The notes: generated by a model from the sequence alone, not told the origin. Counted from the first letter of the stretch, positions 34,858 to 48,637 are shown. The stretch is DNA of 64,000 nucleotides from Owenia fusiformis (GCA_903813345.2 CAIIXF020000003.1:9132218-9196217); one strand, 5' to 3'. Numbers and translations: made by a program.

Positions 34858-35403
34858 GGTTTATCATGGGCTTTCAATTAGAAGGGTATGCAACTCTGTG
34901 TTGTAAACATGAGACCTTCAAATGAACAATGCCACGCTTCCCTTTTTGTTGTAATATTTCAAAAAGTATTTGATAAATGTATATGTTTTAGTATTATTTT
35001 GAATAAAAATCAATTTTCAATATGATTAAAGCATAAAATATGTTCAGTCTCATGTAAAAATAAACAAAAAGACCAATAAACTATCAAGATGTTCTCTTTG
35101 AGTATTGCATTGTGGGTAATTATTCAAGAACACATTCCAATAAAAACATAATTTGTGGGAGAATGTTCACTCTCTGTATTGTCATAATTATGATGAATTC
35201 CATTTTTTATTAAATTATCAACATGTATGTAGGTGATCATGTTTTTATATTGGAGTTATTTCTTTAAATCATCCCTTAAAAGTAAAAAATAAGATTTTCT
35301 TGGAATGTGTACATTCTCCAATTCTGAAAACCCAAAAGGCAATGCTTATGTATGAAATATGGGAAGTTGCCTACCCTTCTAGTTGAAAGCCCATGGGTTT
35401 ATC
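34858..35403. repeat. Foldback inside the CACTA-like element
   Basis: GTTTATCATGGGCTTTCAAT near 34859 pairs with AGTTGAAAGCCCATGGGTTT at 35381-35400. Weaker pairing continues inward. Confidence 0.6.
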
Positions 35404-36498
35404 TACCCTGATTTCGAGTGATTTTAACTTGGACGCATATTCCTGGATATTAAAACAGTTTGAATAATTAACAAAGTCCACTTTGAACCGTGTCAATCAA
35501 ATTGTCAAATATGTAGATAGCACATGCAGGCCCGAATACAGGGGGGATAGATTGGTTCTAGCGACCCCCCCCCCCCCCTCCGTGATCTTATTAGTTACTA
35601 TTTAAAATTGAATAATTTAGGACCCCGGAAGCAAAACAACTCTTTGTTATGAAAGGAATACACCACCCACATGGACAGAACCCCTCATGTAAACCATCTA
35701 TAAATACCTTTGAAATCAATTTGATTTTCGATCTACATCTGAATCTCAGATGGAGAGTACTCTTTGACAAGATCAACATTTAAAAGTGTAGGAAAGTTTT
35801 GATAAAGATGTTTAATAGCTAATTATTCAGACATATTGTTCTTTCATGTTGACGATCATCGAACATAATTGCAATCAACTTCCATGATATTTGCAATTTT
35901 GAATTTTGAATTATTTTGAATGCAAATGTACTCAAGTACCATATCCTGAGTTCTGCCCGGATCCCCGAAACGTTTAAAATCAAACTCGATTATTTAGCTA
36001 GACTTCAAAATAAGGGATTCAATAGAAACATGAAATCCATATCACTGTATAAATTGTGGAATTTCTAGTAATTTTTAGACGTGCTTAGCCGGTCTAGAAA
36101 CTCTGCGTATCTAGAGATAGAGGAGGGGAGAGAGGGCTAATTTTATAGCTGAAATTAAAAATAGCTTATGATCTATAAATATAATATATGGTTGTTCTTA
36201 TAATGAACAACTATTGGTTTAATATCTGATATGTGGACGGATATTTCTTGATTTGGTTTAAAAAGAAACTGAATGTAGGGTTGCAAAAATGAGGGAGACA
36301 AAGACGTTCGAAGGGTGGGGGTAAAATTTAATTAAAATCAAGCTGAGACAGAATGAGAATAAACATATCTGTTAGTTGCTCATGTAAACGAAAACAAATT
36401 AGAGGGTTCATTAGCACCGCAGACTAGATTTGCAAAATTGGGGGAGTGCATTTTCCCAGGATTTCAAACAATACTATATCTAAAATGTTGCCCCTCAT

Positions 36499-36640
36499 AT
36501 GCCTGGGTCATATTTGCTCCGATTCATCGGCCGGGGGCCGGCCGATTGAGTGTTTTTTCAAACATGAAAACAATTTTAAACGGAATACTCAATCGGCCGG
36601 AGGCCGGACGATGAATTTGAGCAAATGTGAACCAGACATT
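36499..36640. mobile_element. Palindromic MITE, copy 2 of 3
   Basis: Starts ATGCCTGGGTCATATTTGCT and ends with the complement. The inner CATCGGCCGGGGGCCGGCCG forms the stem. Same family as 3796-3939. Confidence 0.85.
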
Positions 36641-36722
36641 GCAAATTCCTTCAAAATTGAACTAGAAGTTTCAAATGAAAGCAATTCAAAGCTCCTTTCT
36701 TCTTCCTTCTCCATTGATTAAG

Positions 36723-36767
36723 CAGGGGGGGGGTGCGATCATTCACGAATCGCACCCCCCCCCCCTG
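36723..36767. repeat. Poly-G/poly-C hairpin
   Basis: A G run followed by TGCGATCATTCACGAATCGCA and a C run, pairing end to end. Confidence 0.85.
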
Positions 36768-38364
36768 GTTACGCCTATGTGCTAAAACTTTACACAATAT
36801 CAATATTTAAAACTGTATCTTGTAAGTGGCTTATTAAGCATCAGATCAATCACTAAGAACCCCTCTTATCTGCCGTTTGCGTTTAGAAGGATAAAGACAA
36901 AGGGGACGCGGCTACATGAATATCGCGATAACGTGAAATCTTTATGACATATCCCTTCACCAGGGCCTACACCAATATTCTTAACACCACTTATTAAAGG
37001 ATGCATGCATCAAGGGGTAGACATCATTCAAAAGACATAAACATGACCGGGTCGGTCAGGGGAAGGTTTGCATACGATGCAATTTGTACATGCAAGCTCA
37101 TTTTTCACATATAAATTAATAAAGTCGATTCCTTGGGAATACGTTATTGGGTTTATAAGCGTAACGAGGAGAAGCGGTGGGTTCGCACCCCCTCCTACAA
37201 GCAATAAAAGGTACCATAAGGTAGAGGAAGAAAAGAGCATTAAATTGATTTTTTGTTTGAAGCTTCTAGCTCAGGTTTGAAGGAAGTTGCATCATTTTCG
37301 TAAAAATTCAAAACAAATATTTTTTCCTCATTTATGTCACGATCGCACCCCCCGACTGAAAACCTAAAATATTTTGGTGATTGCATTACCCCTCCCCCCC
37401 GACTGAAAGCTGGCTACGGCCCTGGGGTTTTATCGAAAACTATATCGTCAACATTTTATCATTATGCGGAAAATCCAATATGAAATCTTAAATGGTGAAT
37501 ATGTTGCATTTATGGAGGGAAAATCCACTGTAAACTATAATGTGAATGTTTGATATGAATACTTCCATACAACCATCAATATCCATTCTTTTGAAATAAG
37601 ATGTTACAACAAAGGGAATATTGAAAACTACAGTGGTAAGAGCATCTTTCTGACTGCTAATTATGTGTATCAACATTTTGATTGCACCTCAGCTGGAGAT
37701 TAAATCTTATAATAATTTGATCAAAGGGATTGTAATTTTCCCCAATTCGCTTATCTATGTTACAATCTGTATACTTGTTATATTGTGAGCGGTATGTGTT
37801 GATAAACCAAAAAGATATGTTTTTTTGGATATCAACATTTAGAAAAAAGTGTAAGATACCATTCTATATGTTTATCTTAGTGTTTAGCATAGGTAAGAAT
37901 GGGGGATGGGCTGGCGGGGGTCCGTCTTTGAATAATTCCAAGGGGTTCATATATTATCACAATTTTGCTACAAAATCACTTGGAAAGTGCATGATTTGAA
38001 AGATTATTTGGCCGAGGCGTCCGCTATTAACATGAGTATGAATTTTATAAAAAAAATTACTTGAATCAAAATCGAAGAATTCCTTGCCCCGTGTGTTCAC
38101 CATTCACCCCGGGGGTTCACACTCGGCTCAGGTGGGGTACCTTTTTTACATTTGGTATGTCAAGCCAATGGACCCACATTTTAAGACAGATTTTTCCATT
38201 TTCTGGTATAAGAATCGGTGTGGAAAATATGTTACCCCTCAATTGTGGTACGGCATTGGTCCCGGGGCATTGGTCTAGTTGTTACACATATCCTTCATTT
38301 GAGGTTGTTTATGATCATTTTACTCAAAGATCTGCCTTCTTCTCGGGGCATTCGATATTTCGAA

Positions 38365-38475
38365 TGGCCTTGGTCTTATATTCTGGATATTTGGTACCCG
38401 GGGGTATGGCATTGGTTCTATATTTGGATGTTTGACATGGCATTGGTCTTGTGTTTGGACATTTGATATGGCTTT
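38365..38475. repeat. Short tandem repeat, ~31-bp unit
   Basis: TGGCATTGGTT/CTT...TTTGGA recurs at 38407 and 38438, with a looser copy before them. This explains the overlapping open frames of 64-124 codons at 38061-38466, which I do not accept as genes. Confidence 0.65.
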
Positions 38476-40578
38476 TTGGGGTTTATTTTAGTTTGTATGA
38501 GAACACATTTAATGCCACCCCCCCAAATTACAAATCTACAATCTACATCTATTCTCTCTATCCCAAAGGTGGATCGGAAGCATGAAAAACAGATGCAGAC
38601 TCGGGACAGTTGCAAGGGGGGCTATAATGGAGAAATTCGTTTTGATTTTGAGTCTAACTGAAATATTTTGTCACAAATATTAATTAAATACGCAAATAGC
38701 CTGTTTTATTAAATGAGACTAGGGCAAAAAATCTATTCATTAAATCTAAAGCCTAGACGATATCTTCTGTAATCAAGGTGGTTTTGGTACACTTCCGCAA
38801 TTATAAAAACAAAAACATAGACTAAGTTATTAATATTTTGTTATCATATCAGATTAAGTCAGTTTTGTCTCCGATTGTTATGCAGGTGTGTGTATCGACT
38901 CCAGTGAACAACATTAAGTGAATCAATCCTTGAAATTCCCAAATTCATTCCAATTTCTAGCCGTTAACCCCCCCCCCCTCCCCCATGTCTCTTAATTACA
39001 TTTATTTTGCAAATGATATATAAATTATAGATTAAAATATTTCATTTTCGAATTGCACAAAGGGCAACATGTGAAGATAAAACCGCGATCCTAAAGCTAC
39101 TTGCGAAACAAAGTGGTTTATTGTCCCCAATATCATTATTATATTAATACCAATACAATGTACCTGTACCTCTATGAATATCATAAATTCACTCCTTTTT
39201 AATATCAATAGTCAAACAAATTAAGTAGTATGCTACAGTTGGTTATCAATCGGAGTTCACGACCTATTGATTACTCTTTAATACAAAATTTAACCATTTT
39301 AGAATGGGTAACACACCCCCCCCCCCGTCCATGTCCATGAAGTGCGTAGACTGACATAATAGTGTCATTTATTAATTAAACATCACTGATCTATGTTGAG
39401 ACATTCAGTGCGATTATTTCATTTCTTTGTTCAAAAAGTTAAAGCACCAATTAAATACATATTTTTATCACACAAAAGGGGCAGAATACTTGACCTTGTA
39501 TCAATTCATATCCCGATAATTCTTTACAAGGGAATGTTTCTTATTAAAACATAAGCAGCGCCTAGGCGTCGATGGGGGGGGTCAATCCGGTGTTCTCAGG
39601 CTATGTACAGCCAAGTATCCTGTTTATGTAAAAACCATACGTTCCCGAATCACAATCAGACAATTAATTAGTATATTTGCTGTGTCTAGGAATTGATCAT
39701 AGAATTAGATGTTGCGAAAACTATGGGAACTTGTACCTGTCTGTTTATGGATAGGCTGGGAAAGAACAGCAGAGAGAATGGTACATTCGATTGAATATGC
39801 TTGTTTTGCCCAATTGTGTATTAAAATGCCCCTCATTTATCATATGTATGGTCACAAGTTAAGTCGGCGACAATTTGTATTGACTTAACTTGAAACAAAT
39901 TACTCCGAAATCCAAATACTCATCGAAAAGTAAGGTTATCTTTATATTAAGCTAATACAAAATAAATATATAAATAGGCCTGATGTATCAGTGTTTTCAA
40001 AGTTTATTGCACGTTTTATCCTTGAAACGCCTTTCTTTTTCTTATGATATGTATTTCCTTCACTTAGGATCAATGCGTCGATTAGCATTGCCTGTAACTG
40101 ATTTATATTTTCAAAAGGCGGCATGAAATTGCCAAAATGTTTAAATAAGTCAATGTGTCAGCGTACATACAAAATAGTCTGTTTAATATTTGCTACATGT
40201 ACTTGTTCCAAACAGTCTGCGAAAGAATGATTAAAAAATATATCAATTAAAAGTATCAGAGAAAATACTTGCAATCGTTAAAATACTGTATGTATTGCTA
40301 TTGGTAATTAGGTTAGTTGTTTACACATAATTATGTTGTTCAGTGTGCCAAGAGCGTGTCAAGAGATTCCATTAATTGTCACAGGGCGTGTAAAGACTTT
40401 TTGACATGGTCTTTACACGTCTTTGCACTGCGTGTGCCAAGAAGTGCAAAGAGGTGTAAAGAGTTGAATTCATCGCGTGTCAAGAGGTGTAAATAATTGG
40501 CACGTCTAGAAACCCGGCGTGTAAAGACCAGTTTCTAGACGTGTCAAGAGTTGGAATCCCATATTTCACGCAGTGGAT

Positions 40579-41916
40579 GTTGATTGATATTATTGATCCA
40601 TGAATTGTTATTATTAATTGTTGAATTGTTGTTATTGAGTGTTGAATTGTCCTTATTATACCAAGTTGATGTGTTGTTGTCGCTGCTGTTGGCGTTTAGC
40701 CTTAATATACTTCAATGTTTATGAGTACACACTTCCTTCAACTAAGTTCAACATAACGAGTCAGTTTTGCTGTTCAATCCAGGTATATTGTATAAGAAAT
40801 ATTTTCTCTTTTAAATCACTGCAGTACAAGCTTATTCTTTCAGTCTGTTATCAGAAACGTAGCTTCAAACTCCTTACACCAGAACTTGGGCCGAAAGGCT
40901 GCTTAAGCATATCAACCGTTCTTATATAATTCTCTATGCTGCGCTAAATATAGCCCCAGTAATAAGTTTAACCAAATGAAGCATCAGGGTCTGAAGCCAA
41001 GTTAAAGAAGCAGACTTACATCAAAATTACACATAAGATTATATAGCATGCTACATACAATAACACAAGTAATATATCATAATCCAGTACCCTTAAATGA
41101 TAACACTGCTCCCCCTGTTTGTAAGAATTGTTTTCAGACTCCTTCCTTCTCATAATTGGTATTATATAACTTATTTATCTTTTCAATTTTTCAAAAATTT
41201 GATTATACAATATGATATTCTTCTCTTATTTTCTAGTTCCTCACATGACTAATTTCCGTCCCATAATATAACCCTTTAACAGTATTGAATAACACACGAT
41301 CAACCTTCCTACAGCATTATTTTTGCTTGTTCATCGATACCTGCCAATAATCTTTAGTATAGAAAATTAGAAAAATCGATTAGCTAATTAAATGCACTTT
41401 TGGTATCTATAATCAAATGATAGCACTATCTTCGGCAGGGATCGAAAATTTCACTGAACAGTTGAACATCTACAGGCCCTTTTTTCCCAACGTTCCACCA
41501 GTAAAACCTAGTCAGCCCGAATCCAGCTGAATGGTTCAAGAATTAACTTGGTCTTGAGAAGTTAATTTTTATAGACTAGGAAAGGCTTAGAAGAGGTCCT
41601 GTCTGGTTCAATTGTAAGTGTTCAATATTTACAGATTCCGATATATGTTGAATATTAAATAATACAATATTTTAAGAATAGAACTATTGTTATTGTCTCC
41701 TGTATTGCTGTAGAAACCAGGATCGGAATAAATAGTTTTGAATTCCATAATCAATACAATGATTATTCAAATTAAAACGAATATATACAATATACTATCA
41801 CATCTTATGAAATAAGATACTTAAGAAGACAGAGGAAAATAGTTATCTCAATAAGTTTTCATACTCAATTCTACGTCCAATTCATGCTTAAAGGATAGTT
41901 ATCGATATGGTACATA
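40579..41916. other. Intergenic, nothing recognised
   Basis: A 96-codon frame at 40639-40929 lacks motifs. AT-rich with no element ends. Confidence 0.4.
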
Positions 41917-42060
41917 TGTCTAGATACAACGCACTGTATACTAGATTTTAGCTTTCACCACACCACAGCAAGAGGTTATATGTTTATTCATGTATATAGG
42001 TGTCTAGATGCAACACACTGTATGCTAGATCTTTTAAGTCTCACCACACCACAGCAATAT
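41917..42060 (+). repeat. 84-bp direct repeat, two copies
   Basis: TGTCTAGATACAACGCACTG at 41917 and TGTCTAGATGCAACACACTG at 42001. Both continue to CACCACACCACAGCAA. Confidence 0.85.
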
Positions 42061-42154
42061 AGACATGTTGCCTGATGACAGCCGACGGTTTAGCGTACAA
42101 AATATTGAGGCCGCTCAGTCCCGCCTGCAGTTGGGGGCGTCGTTGTTGAATCAA

Positions 42155-42186
42155 TGGTGTCGCTTTGCCGCCTTCGCGGCGACACC
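42155..42186. repeat. GC-rich hairpin
   Basis: TGGTGTCGCTTTGCCGCC followed by TTCGCGGCGACACCA; a strong local stem in AT-rich surroundings. Confidence 0.7.
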
Positions 42187-42348
42187 AAGGATCATATGGA
42201 AATAAAAGGTTTCAGGACATTAAGTTAAATGAGTCAATGACCTTTCGCAGGAAAGGTAACAATTATAACAGCATGTGATAATCGCTCAATTTCTCAAATG
42301 AATATATAAGCAACCTAATGAGTTTTTAATTCAGATTAACCCGTGTTA

Positions 42349-43440
42349 CACAGGGAGATATGCCGAGTACTAAATTAGTACAAAATTAGTACTAAATTAG
42401 CACTCGTGGCATGAGTACTCATGAGCGCACTTTTGCCAGAGTGCTCATTTATTACTATTTGAGCGCTATTTTAGTACTCATTTTGTGAAAAATAAGGTGC
42501 AATATTAGTACTGTTTTAGTAACAATATTTTAAGCACTCATTTAGTACTACTTGAGTGCTATTTTAGTACTAAAAATTGCTCATTTAGTACTAAAGAATT
42601 ACTCATTTTCTCAAAAATAAGCACTAAATTATTAGTTATTATTCTAGCTTGAAATTATTTCATATGCTTTGTTGAATTTCTTTACCTTGACGTAAGGAAC
42701 TCACTTACTTTTCTCTAATGACGTATTGATTACGCATTTCATACTTACTATAACTTTATAATTTCTCAAATATATATCTTTCACTTACTCTTATTATTAA
42801 GAGCAGGGTTTATATATTTCCTTTTCTCAAGAATGGAGCGATATGGTGTCTGCAATTTTCTTTTCTAGCTTCATTCTGTTCCATGAAATAGCTACAGCAA
42901 TTCGAATTTTTTGAAAAGTTTAAAGACGTGTTTATCCATGTTTTCATTTAATTGAAATGTAATTTATGACGTATTTTGTATTTTATTTCATCGATTACAA
43001 AGATAAATTAAATTAACTTTGATTAGATTTTTCGAGTACCTTTTTATCACTCATGGCATGAGTACTCATTTAGGGCTGAAAAATCAATTGTATGAGTACT
43101 ATTTTATCACTCATGATATGGGTACTCATTAAGCGCTGAAAATCAATTTTATGAGTACTATTTTATCACTCATGATATGAGTACTCATTTAGTGATGAAA
43201 ATCAATTTTATTAGTACTATTTTATCACACATGATATGAGTACTAATTTAGCGCTAAAAATCAATGAAATTAGCGCTATTTTATCACTCATCATATGAGT
43301 ACTCATTTAGTACTAAAAGTGCAATAAATCAGTACTCATGTCATGAGTGCTCATTTAGTACTAATATTTACTGAAATGAGCACTCAATTAGCACTAAAAT
43401 GCCATGAGTACTATTTTAGTACTCAGCATATCTCCCTGTG
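42349..43440. mobile_element. TA-flanked element packed with AGTACT motifs
   Basis: TA, then CACAGGGAGATATGCCGAGT; the right end is ACTCAGCATATCTCCCTGTG, then TA (43441-43442). The element is 1092 bp, non-coding, and has TA target duplication as in Tc1/mariner. Both ends are saturated with AGTACTAATTTAGCGCT-like words, and the right half holds a 59-60-bp tandem array. Confidence 0.82.
43041..43340. repeat. 59-60-bp tandem array, five units
   Basis: TTATCACTCATGATATGAGT recurs at about 43045, 43105, 43164, 43223 and 43282. Each unit contains the palindrome CTCATGATATGAG or close variants, followed by TACTCATTTAGCGCTGAAAA and CAATTTTATGAGTACTATTT. Confidence 0.88.
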
Positions 43441-43442
43441 TA

Positions 43443-45739
43443 CCATGGACAACCAGGTGTCTTAAAATCATTTACCATGTAATAACCTGTCAACGAAAAT
43501 CACTGACTACATGGACATCACTTACCTGCCTTCTTTTATGAAGAGAAAGGACAAAAAGAACACCAAATCATGGAAAATGCTTTTTTAAAGGGTGACGCAT
43601 ATCGTTTAGCAAATCGAACGCTCGTTTCTGGTGTTGATTACCGTTTAGTATAAAAGGCCCGATCCCGGAATAATACTCAAGGGTTCACAGGTTGGAGGTC
43701 GTTGTGTCAACACCTCTAACTGTTATATAGCATAAGTATATTATAGATCGTCACACATTTATAAAAGGGTGATTTTTATTTTGACAAATCAATTCCACAT
43801 TTATGGGTGAAGTTTCAGGATCTTCTATTTGTGTAAAATAAGGAAAAATTGGCATCTAAATTTCCCCATAACGTAATAGCACACAGCTTGGCATATGAAA
43901 TATCCTACAAATGAAACAAAGCAAGACAAACCGGTTTCTAATACAAGGATTTATATTGGCTGTTGTACATGTATTCTTTGAACGCAATCACTCTTTGGAT
44001 AACGTTTTAAAAATCATTATAAACGGATTACTTTATCTCAAAGACAATTTCAAGAACTGGATTTTACAGAACTCCCCCTATTTCTTAAAAATGGACTGAT
44101 CCAGTTGATTCGCCTGGAGCCGCCATATTGTTTTTATACGGGATGCTAATCGGAACCCTTTAAGAAGATCTTGGGCCAAAGCGGCACCAAAAGAAGAGAA
44201 GGGATCGGGGAAATCAACTCAACCTCACCAAAAGAATTCGTCTGGGTCAATGTATATACATTTTCTCTCAATAAAAATAATTTGTCTTATTTAGTGAGAG
44301 TTCACATGTCTCTCTCCAGGAACAGGTAGACACAATAATCATAAATCTTTTTTCGATTTTAAACTGCATGGTAATTTATAATGTCGCCTGTTGAGTCAAT
44401 GGCAAAAAAAGGTGGGGTGCTGAACTTAAACAGTTACTAAGGCCAGGTCATTACGACCTACACATTATAATATGAGAAGGGGTCTTGTGAGTGTAATATT
44501 TTAACCCAAACCGAAGTATAATTTTATGGCCTGTCTTACGTAGCCAATTATTTCGGTCCCCGTGTGAGAATCAGCAGCAATTCTATCAACTAGGCATCTC
44601 AAGTTTGAAGTTATCTAAATTATTTGCTCCAAACTTCAAATGTTCAAGAGCCAGCGCTGTCAAGAATGTCAGCTCCCAACTTGAATTATCTTCATTAAAA
44701 CCATATTTTTAGCCGTTTTTATTGTTGCAGCCATAAAAATCACAATTTCTTGAGTGCCTTTTTGACGTTTATTACCGTCTGATATCACTTCAATACAGGT
44801 TGGTCTACTTATTTACCGACAGGGACACACATAAACTACCACTTTAAAATCATGTTTTATGTTAATTTGACATTCTTTCATAATGAAATTGGTGCTTGTT
44901 CCCCCTACTTGGTTATTTTTAGCGAATTTTTCTAACCAGTTCATACCCTATCAAAGTGTCAGTTGAGTATGTGAAATGTTTGAATTCTCTCATATTTCTA
45001 GCTCCCGTAGTCACTTAATATTAGATTGCCCCTGTAAACAGCATGACCCCTGAGTCTTTGGAATGTCGATAATTGCTAGGCTATGACGTTATTACTAGAG
45101 TATGGATGAAGCTAAAGGCAGAATTAAATATGTAGGATTGGCAAAATTTCAGGCAACCTGTACAATTGACTTACCAATCTACAATATCTCTCAATATATT
45201 CACGACATGTTATGATTTGGTGAAGTTACTCTTTGATCCCACATGCAAGACTGGGATGGAACAATGTCTGAAATTCTGACTAGGTTGACAAATAAATGTT
45301 CGTTGTAACGCCTATAATTGAGCATACTTAAGCATTTTACTCCCATTATTCGAATGGCAACAATTCTTAAATGACACTGTATTAACATATTGTCTTGGTG
45401 GTAATTGATATATTTTGTTTCTGGCTCATAAAACTGCTCAACCAACTTTAACTACAAATCAAGAGACCACGGATTCACCCGGTTTGCTGAAAGTTCCGTG
45501 CAAGGCTATTCTGAGATAGAGCCTTCATGCCCCATTGATATATTATGTCTCTTCTACAATGGCATACGCTGTTTGATTCTAACACGGAATATAATTTCAA
45601 AGTTTTGACAATACTGTAAGCTTGGGTTTAAACATGGATAAACTGAAAAAGACTATTAAAATTTGTATTCCTTATTGTAACTATTTATTGTAACTTTATT
45701 TAGCCCAAAAAACCTGGATGATCTCATTTGCCGTTATGT
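43443..45739. other. Intergenic, nothing recognised
   Basis: 2.3 kb with only short frames without motifs. Confidence 0.4.
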
Positions 45740-46039
45740 CACAGAACCACAGAGGCTTCATCTTCCTCTATTTGCGGTTTATACTCGGGGTGGAAGGTGT
45801 GAGAATTGTGCAAGAAATGACTTTGCGAGCTGGATGGAGTTTCTCTGTATTTTTCATTTTATTAGGGTTTCCTGCATAAGGGATTTCGCCTGCGAAGCAT
45901 AGAACTCTTGCGAACATATCTAAATATTGGTCCGAAGAAGACATACCTTGAATTTTTTAGAAAAAATAGGCTAAAAATGGAAACTACAAAAAGTCAAAAT
46001 GTTCAACTCAAACAAAACTCAAGCTATTTAATATTAACA

Positions 46040-47520
46040 CTATGTATTAAACAATGTTTTTCTGATGTTTAAGGACCGTCATTAGTGTACAGGTGTCTAG
46101 AAATAAGATACTTAAGGACAAAATATGGCATTTTTGATCATTTTCGCTTTCAGCAGTAACATATAGTTCCTTATATCTTGAGTTTAATGTTGACTGGTTG
46201 TTGCAATTTTGTTCAAATCTGTTCTTGTATATGTCTTCTTCCATTTCAGATACGAAAAATGTATATTGGACCACCAATGGTCATATTAGAGCTTTCAGAT
46301 CTCCCCTACCCCATTTATTATGAAAAATTACTGAAACATATGAAAATGTAAAATAACTTAAATTTATAAACTTTAACAATGTTGTAGTTATTCTATATCA
46401 ATATTATGTATTATTTAATGTTTTTCAGATATTTCAGAACCTTTATTGGATACTAGTGCCTAGAAATGAGACATTTAAGGACAAATCTTGGCATTTTTTA
46501 AAATCATTTTAGCTTTCAGCAGTAACATATAGTTCCTCATATATTGAGTTTTATGCTGACTGGTTGTTGCAATTTTAATCAAACCTGTTCTTGTAGATGT
46601 TTTCTTCCATTTAAGGTATAGAAAATGTATAGTGGACCACCAATGGTCATATTAGAGCTTTCAGATCTCCCCTACCCCATTTATAATGAAAAATTATAAG
46701 AAAAATATGAAAATATAAAATAACTTGAAACTATAAACTTTAATAAAGTTGTAGCTATTCTATATCAATATTATGTGTTATTTAATGTTTTAAGATATTT
46801 CAGAACCTTTATTGGTATACTAGTGCCTAGAAATGAGACATTTAAGGACAAAACATGGCTTTTTACCATTTTCGCTTTCAGCAATAACATATAGGTCCTA
46901 TATCTTGAGTTAAATGCTGACTGGTTGGTACATTCTTAGTCAAATTTGTTCTTGTAGATGTCTTCTTTCATTTAAGATATAATAATAACAAATGTATAGT
47001 GGATGACCAATGTTCATAGTAGAGCTTTCAGTTTTTCATTTTCGCTTTCAGCAATAACCTATAGGTCCCTATATCTTGAGTTTTATGCTGACTGGTTGGT
47101 GCATTCTTGGTCAGATCTGTTCTTGTACATGTCTTCTTCCATTTAGGATAGAAAAAATGTATATTTGACAACCAATGTTGATATTAGAGCTTTCATGTCT
47201 CCCCTTCCCCATTTATAATGTAAATGAAAAAGTAATTTCAAATCATAAACTTTAACAAAATTGTAGCTATTCTCTATCAATACTATGTATTATTTAATGT
47301 AACCTTCATTTGATTACATGTGTCTAAAATTTGGCATTTTTAGCATTCTGCATTTAGCAGTAGCCTATAATTTTCCACAATTATAATTCTTTGATGATAG
47401 ATTCATATATTGAATCTGTCTTCTTTGATTTAAGTTAAAGAAAATGTATGTAAGACAACGAATGTTTTTATTAGAGGGCTAAGATCTGCCCTCCACCATT
47501 TAATAAGAAAACCAACACAA
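46040..47520. repeat. ~365-bp tandem array, left arm
   Basis: AGAGCTTTCAGATCTCCCCT recurs at 46288 and 46653, and AGAGCTTTCAG again at 47021. Spacings are about 365 and 368, with more degenerate or shortened units at 47184 and 47485. Each unit also carries CAGCAGTAACATATAG and GCTGACTGGTTG. Confidence 0.85.
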
Positions 47521-47859
47521 ATGTTATTATTGTATGTTAATATGCTTAAACTTTTCAAAAGTTTAGCACATTTATTAGCACACTAAAATCAAAAAATGAC
47601 ACATAAATGGGCAAAATGACCAATTTTTCACTTTCAGCAATAGTTGTTTATATTTTTAGTTGAATGGGGATTAGTTGACATATTTTAGATCATATATATT
47701 CAATTATGTGTCTTGTTATCTTCAAAGCATGGAAAATGTGTTTTAAACACAAATATACATATTAGAGATAAAATTACTACACTACCGTATTTTTAAAAGA
47801 TTATTCAAAAATAGAATAGTGCTGTTATTTCACAGTTTACTCTCATATGAATCAAAGGA

Positions 47860-48440
47860 TATGTAGTATATAATAAAGATGATTGTTCACAACTCTCGAA
47901 CTTAATCCAGCAACAGCCTGATTTTTCAAATCTCCCTGGTTCTATGTTAGAGCTGCATTTCAGTCATTTCAAATGTCTAAGTTGCTCATGACACCACAAG
48001 GCATATATTCAGATGTGTAAGATCTCTAAGTAATTTTTATAGTTCTACGAAACTCATCCTAAAATATTGTCCAACTATGTGCACTTGTGTTGTTTATTGC
48101 CACATGGACAAGTAGCAATACACCCTTGACTAGAAACTTTGTATTTGCAATTTTCCCTGCCTTTTGCCATTTTACATTTGCGAATTGCCAAGGACATATG
48201 TTTCTTGTGTTGCTACGAAGGTTTGTTTGTGAGTACTGGTACAAGACACCCATCTTTGATATATCTTCAAATAGGTATTGCACTTTGAGATTCATATTGT
48301 AATTAAGAATGCTACCTTGAAGGACATAAGAAACTTTAAGAGCTCTTTTTAACTCTCATCCTTCTTTGCAAGCAACATTCTGTATCATCAGACTGAATAC
48401 AAATTCTCTCAACATTGAATTCCTTTGTCTTGTCTGCAGC
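47860..48440. other. Left-arm section without right-arm match
   Basis: A 78-codon - strand frame (48059-48295) and its + shadow lack a recognisable motif. It may be remnant element coding. Confidence 0.3.
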
Positions 48441-48637
48441 ACTGTGAACAGGATCTTAAGAGGTTCTGGACAAATCATTTGATTCTGGACTTGTCATATT
48501 TCTTTTCAACGAAATCACATCCAAGGATTGAATTTTTATTAGCTATTTAGAGAGTGAGTCCTGCCTAGTATTAATTTCAATAAAAAAAGTTAAAATAGAA
48601 CCCTATTTGAGAGTCAATCTAATACTTACATTACATT

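Larger units (their letters stand above)
34389..40575. mobile_element. CACTA (EnSpm)-like element, 6.19 kb, non-autonomous
   Basis: The left end is CACTGCGTCAAATGTGAAAT and the right end is ...ATTTCACGCAGTG. Both are flanked by GAT (34386-34388 and 40576-40578), the 3-bp target duplication expected of CACTA elements. Both ends carry arrays of short subterminal motifs (CGTGTCAAGAG, TCTAGACGTG, GTGTAAAGA) in both orientations over about 170-240 bp, also typical. A related motif cluster lies inside at about 36080-36115. The 6 kb interior has no transposase frame. It holds an inner foldback, a copy of the palindromic MITE, poly-C/G hairpins and short repeats. The AT-rich interior and its many nested pieces suggest an old cargo-bearing derivative. 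Confidence 0.8.

Noticed and set aside
38061-38466. Three overlapping frames of 64-124 codons
   Set aside because: All phases stay open because of short tandem repeats; no motif.
42349-43440. CRISPR-like array
   Set aside because: The 59-60-bp units are directly abutting satellite-like repeats without unique spacers, and the setting is eukaryotic.
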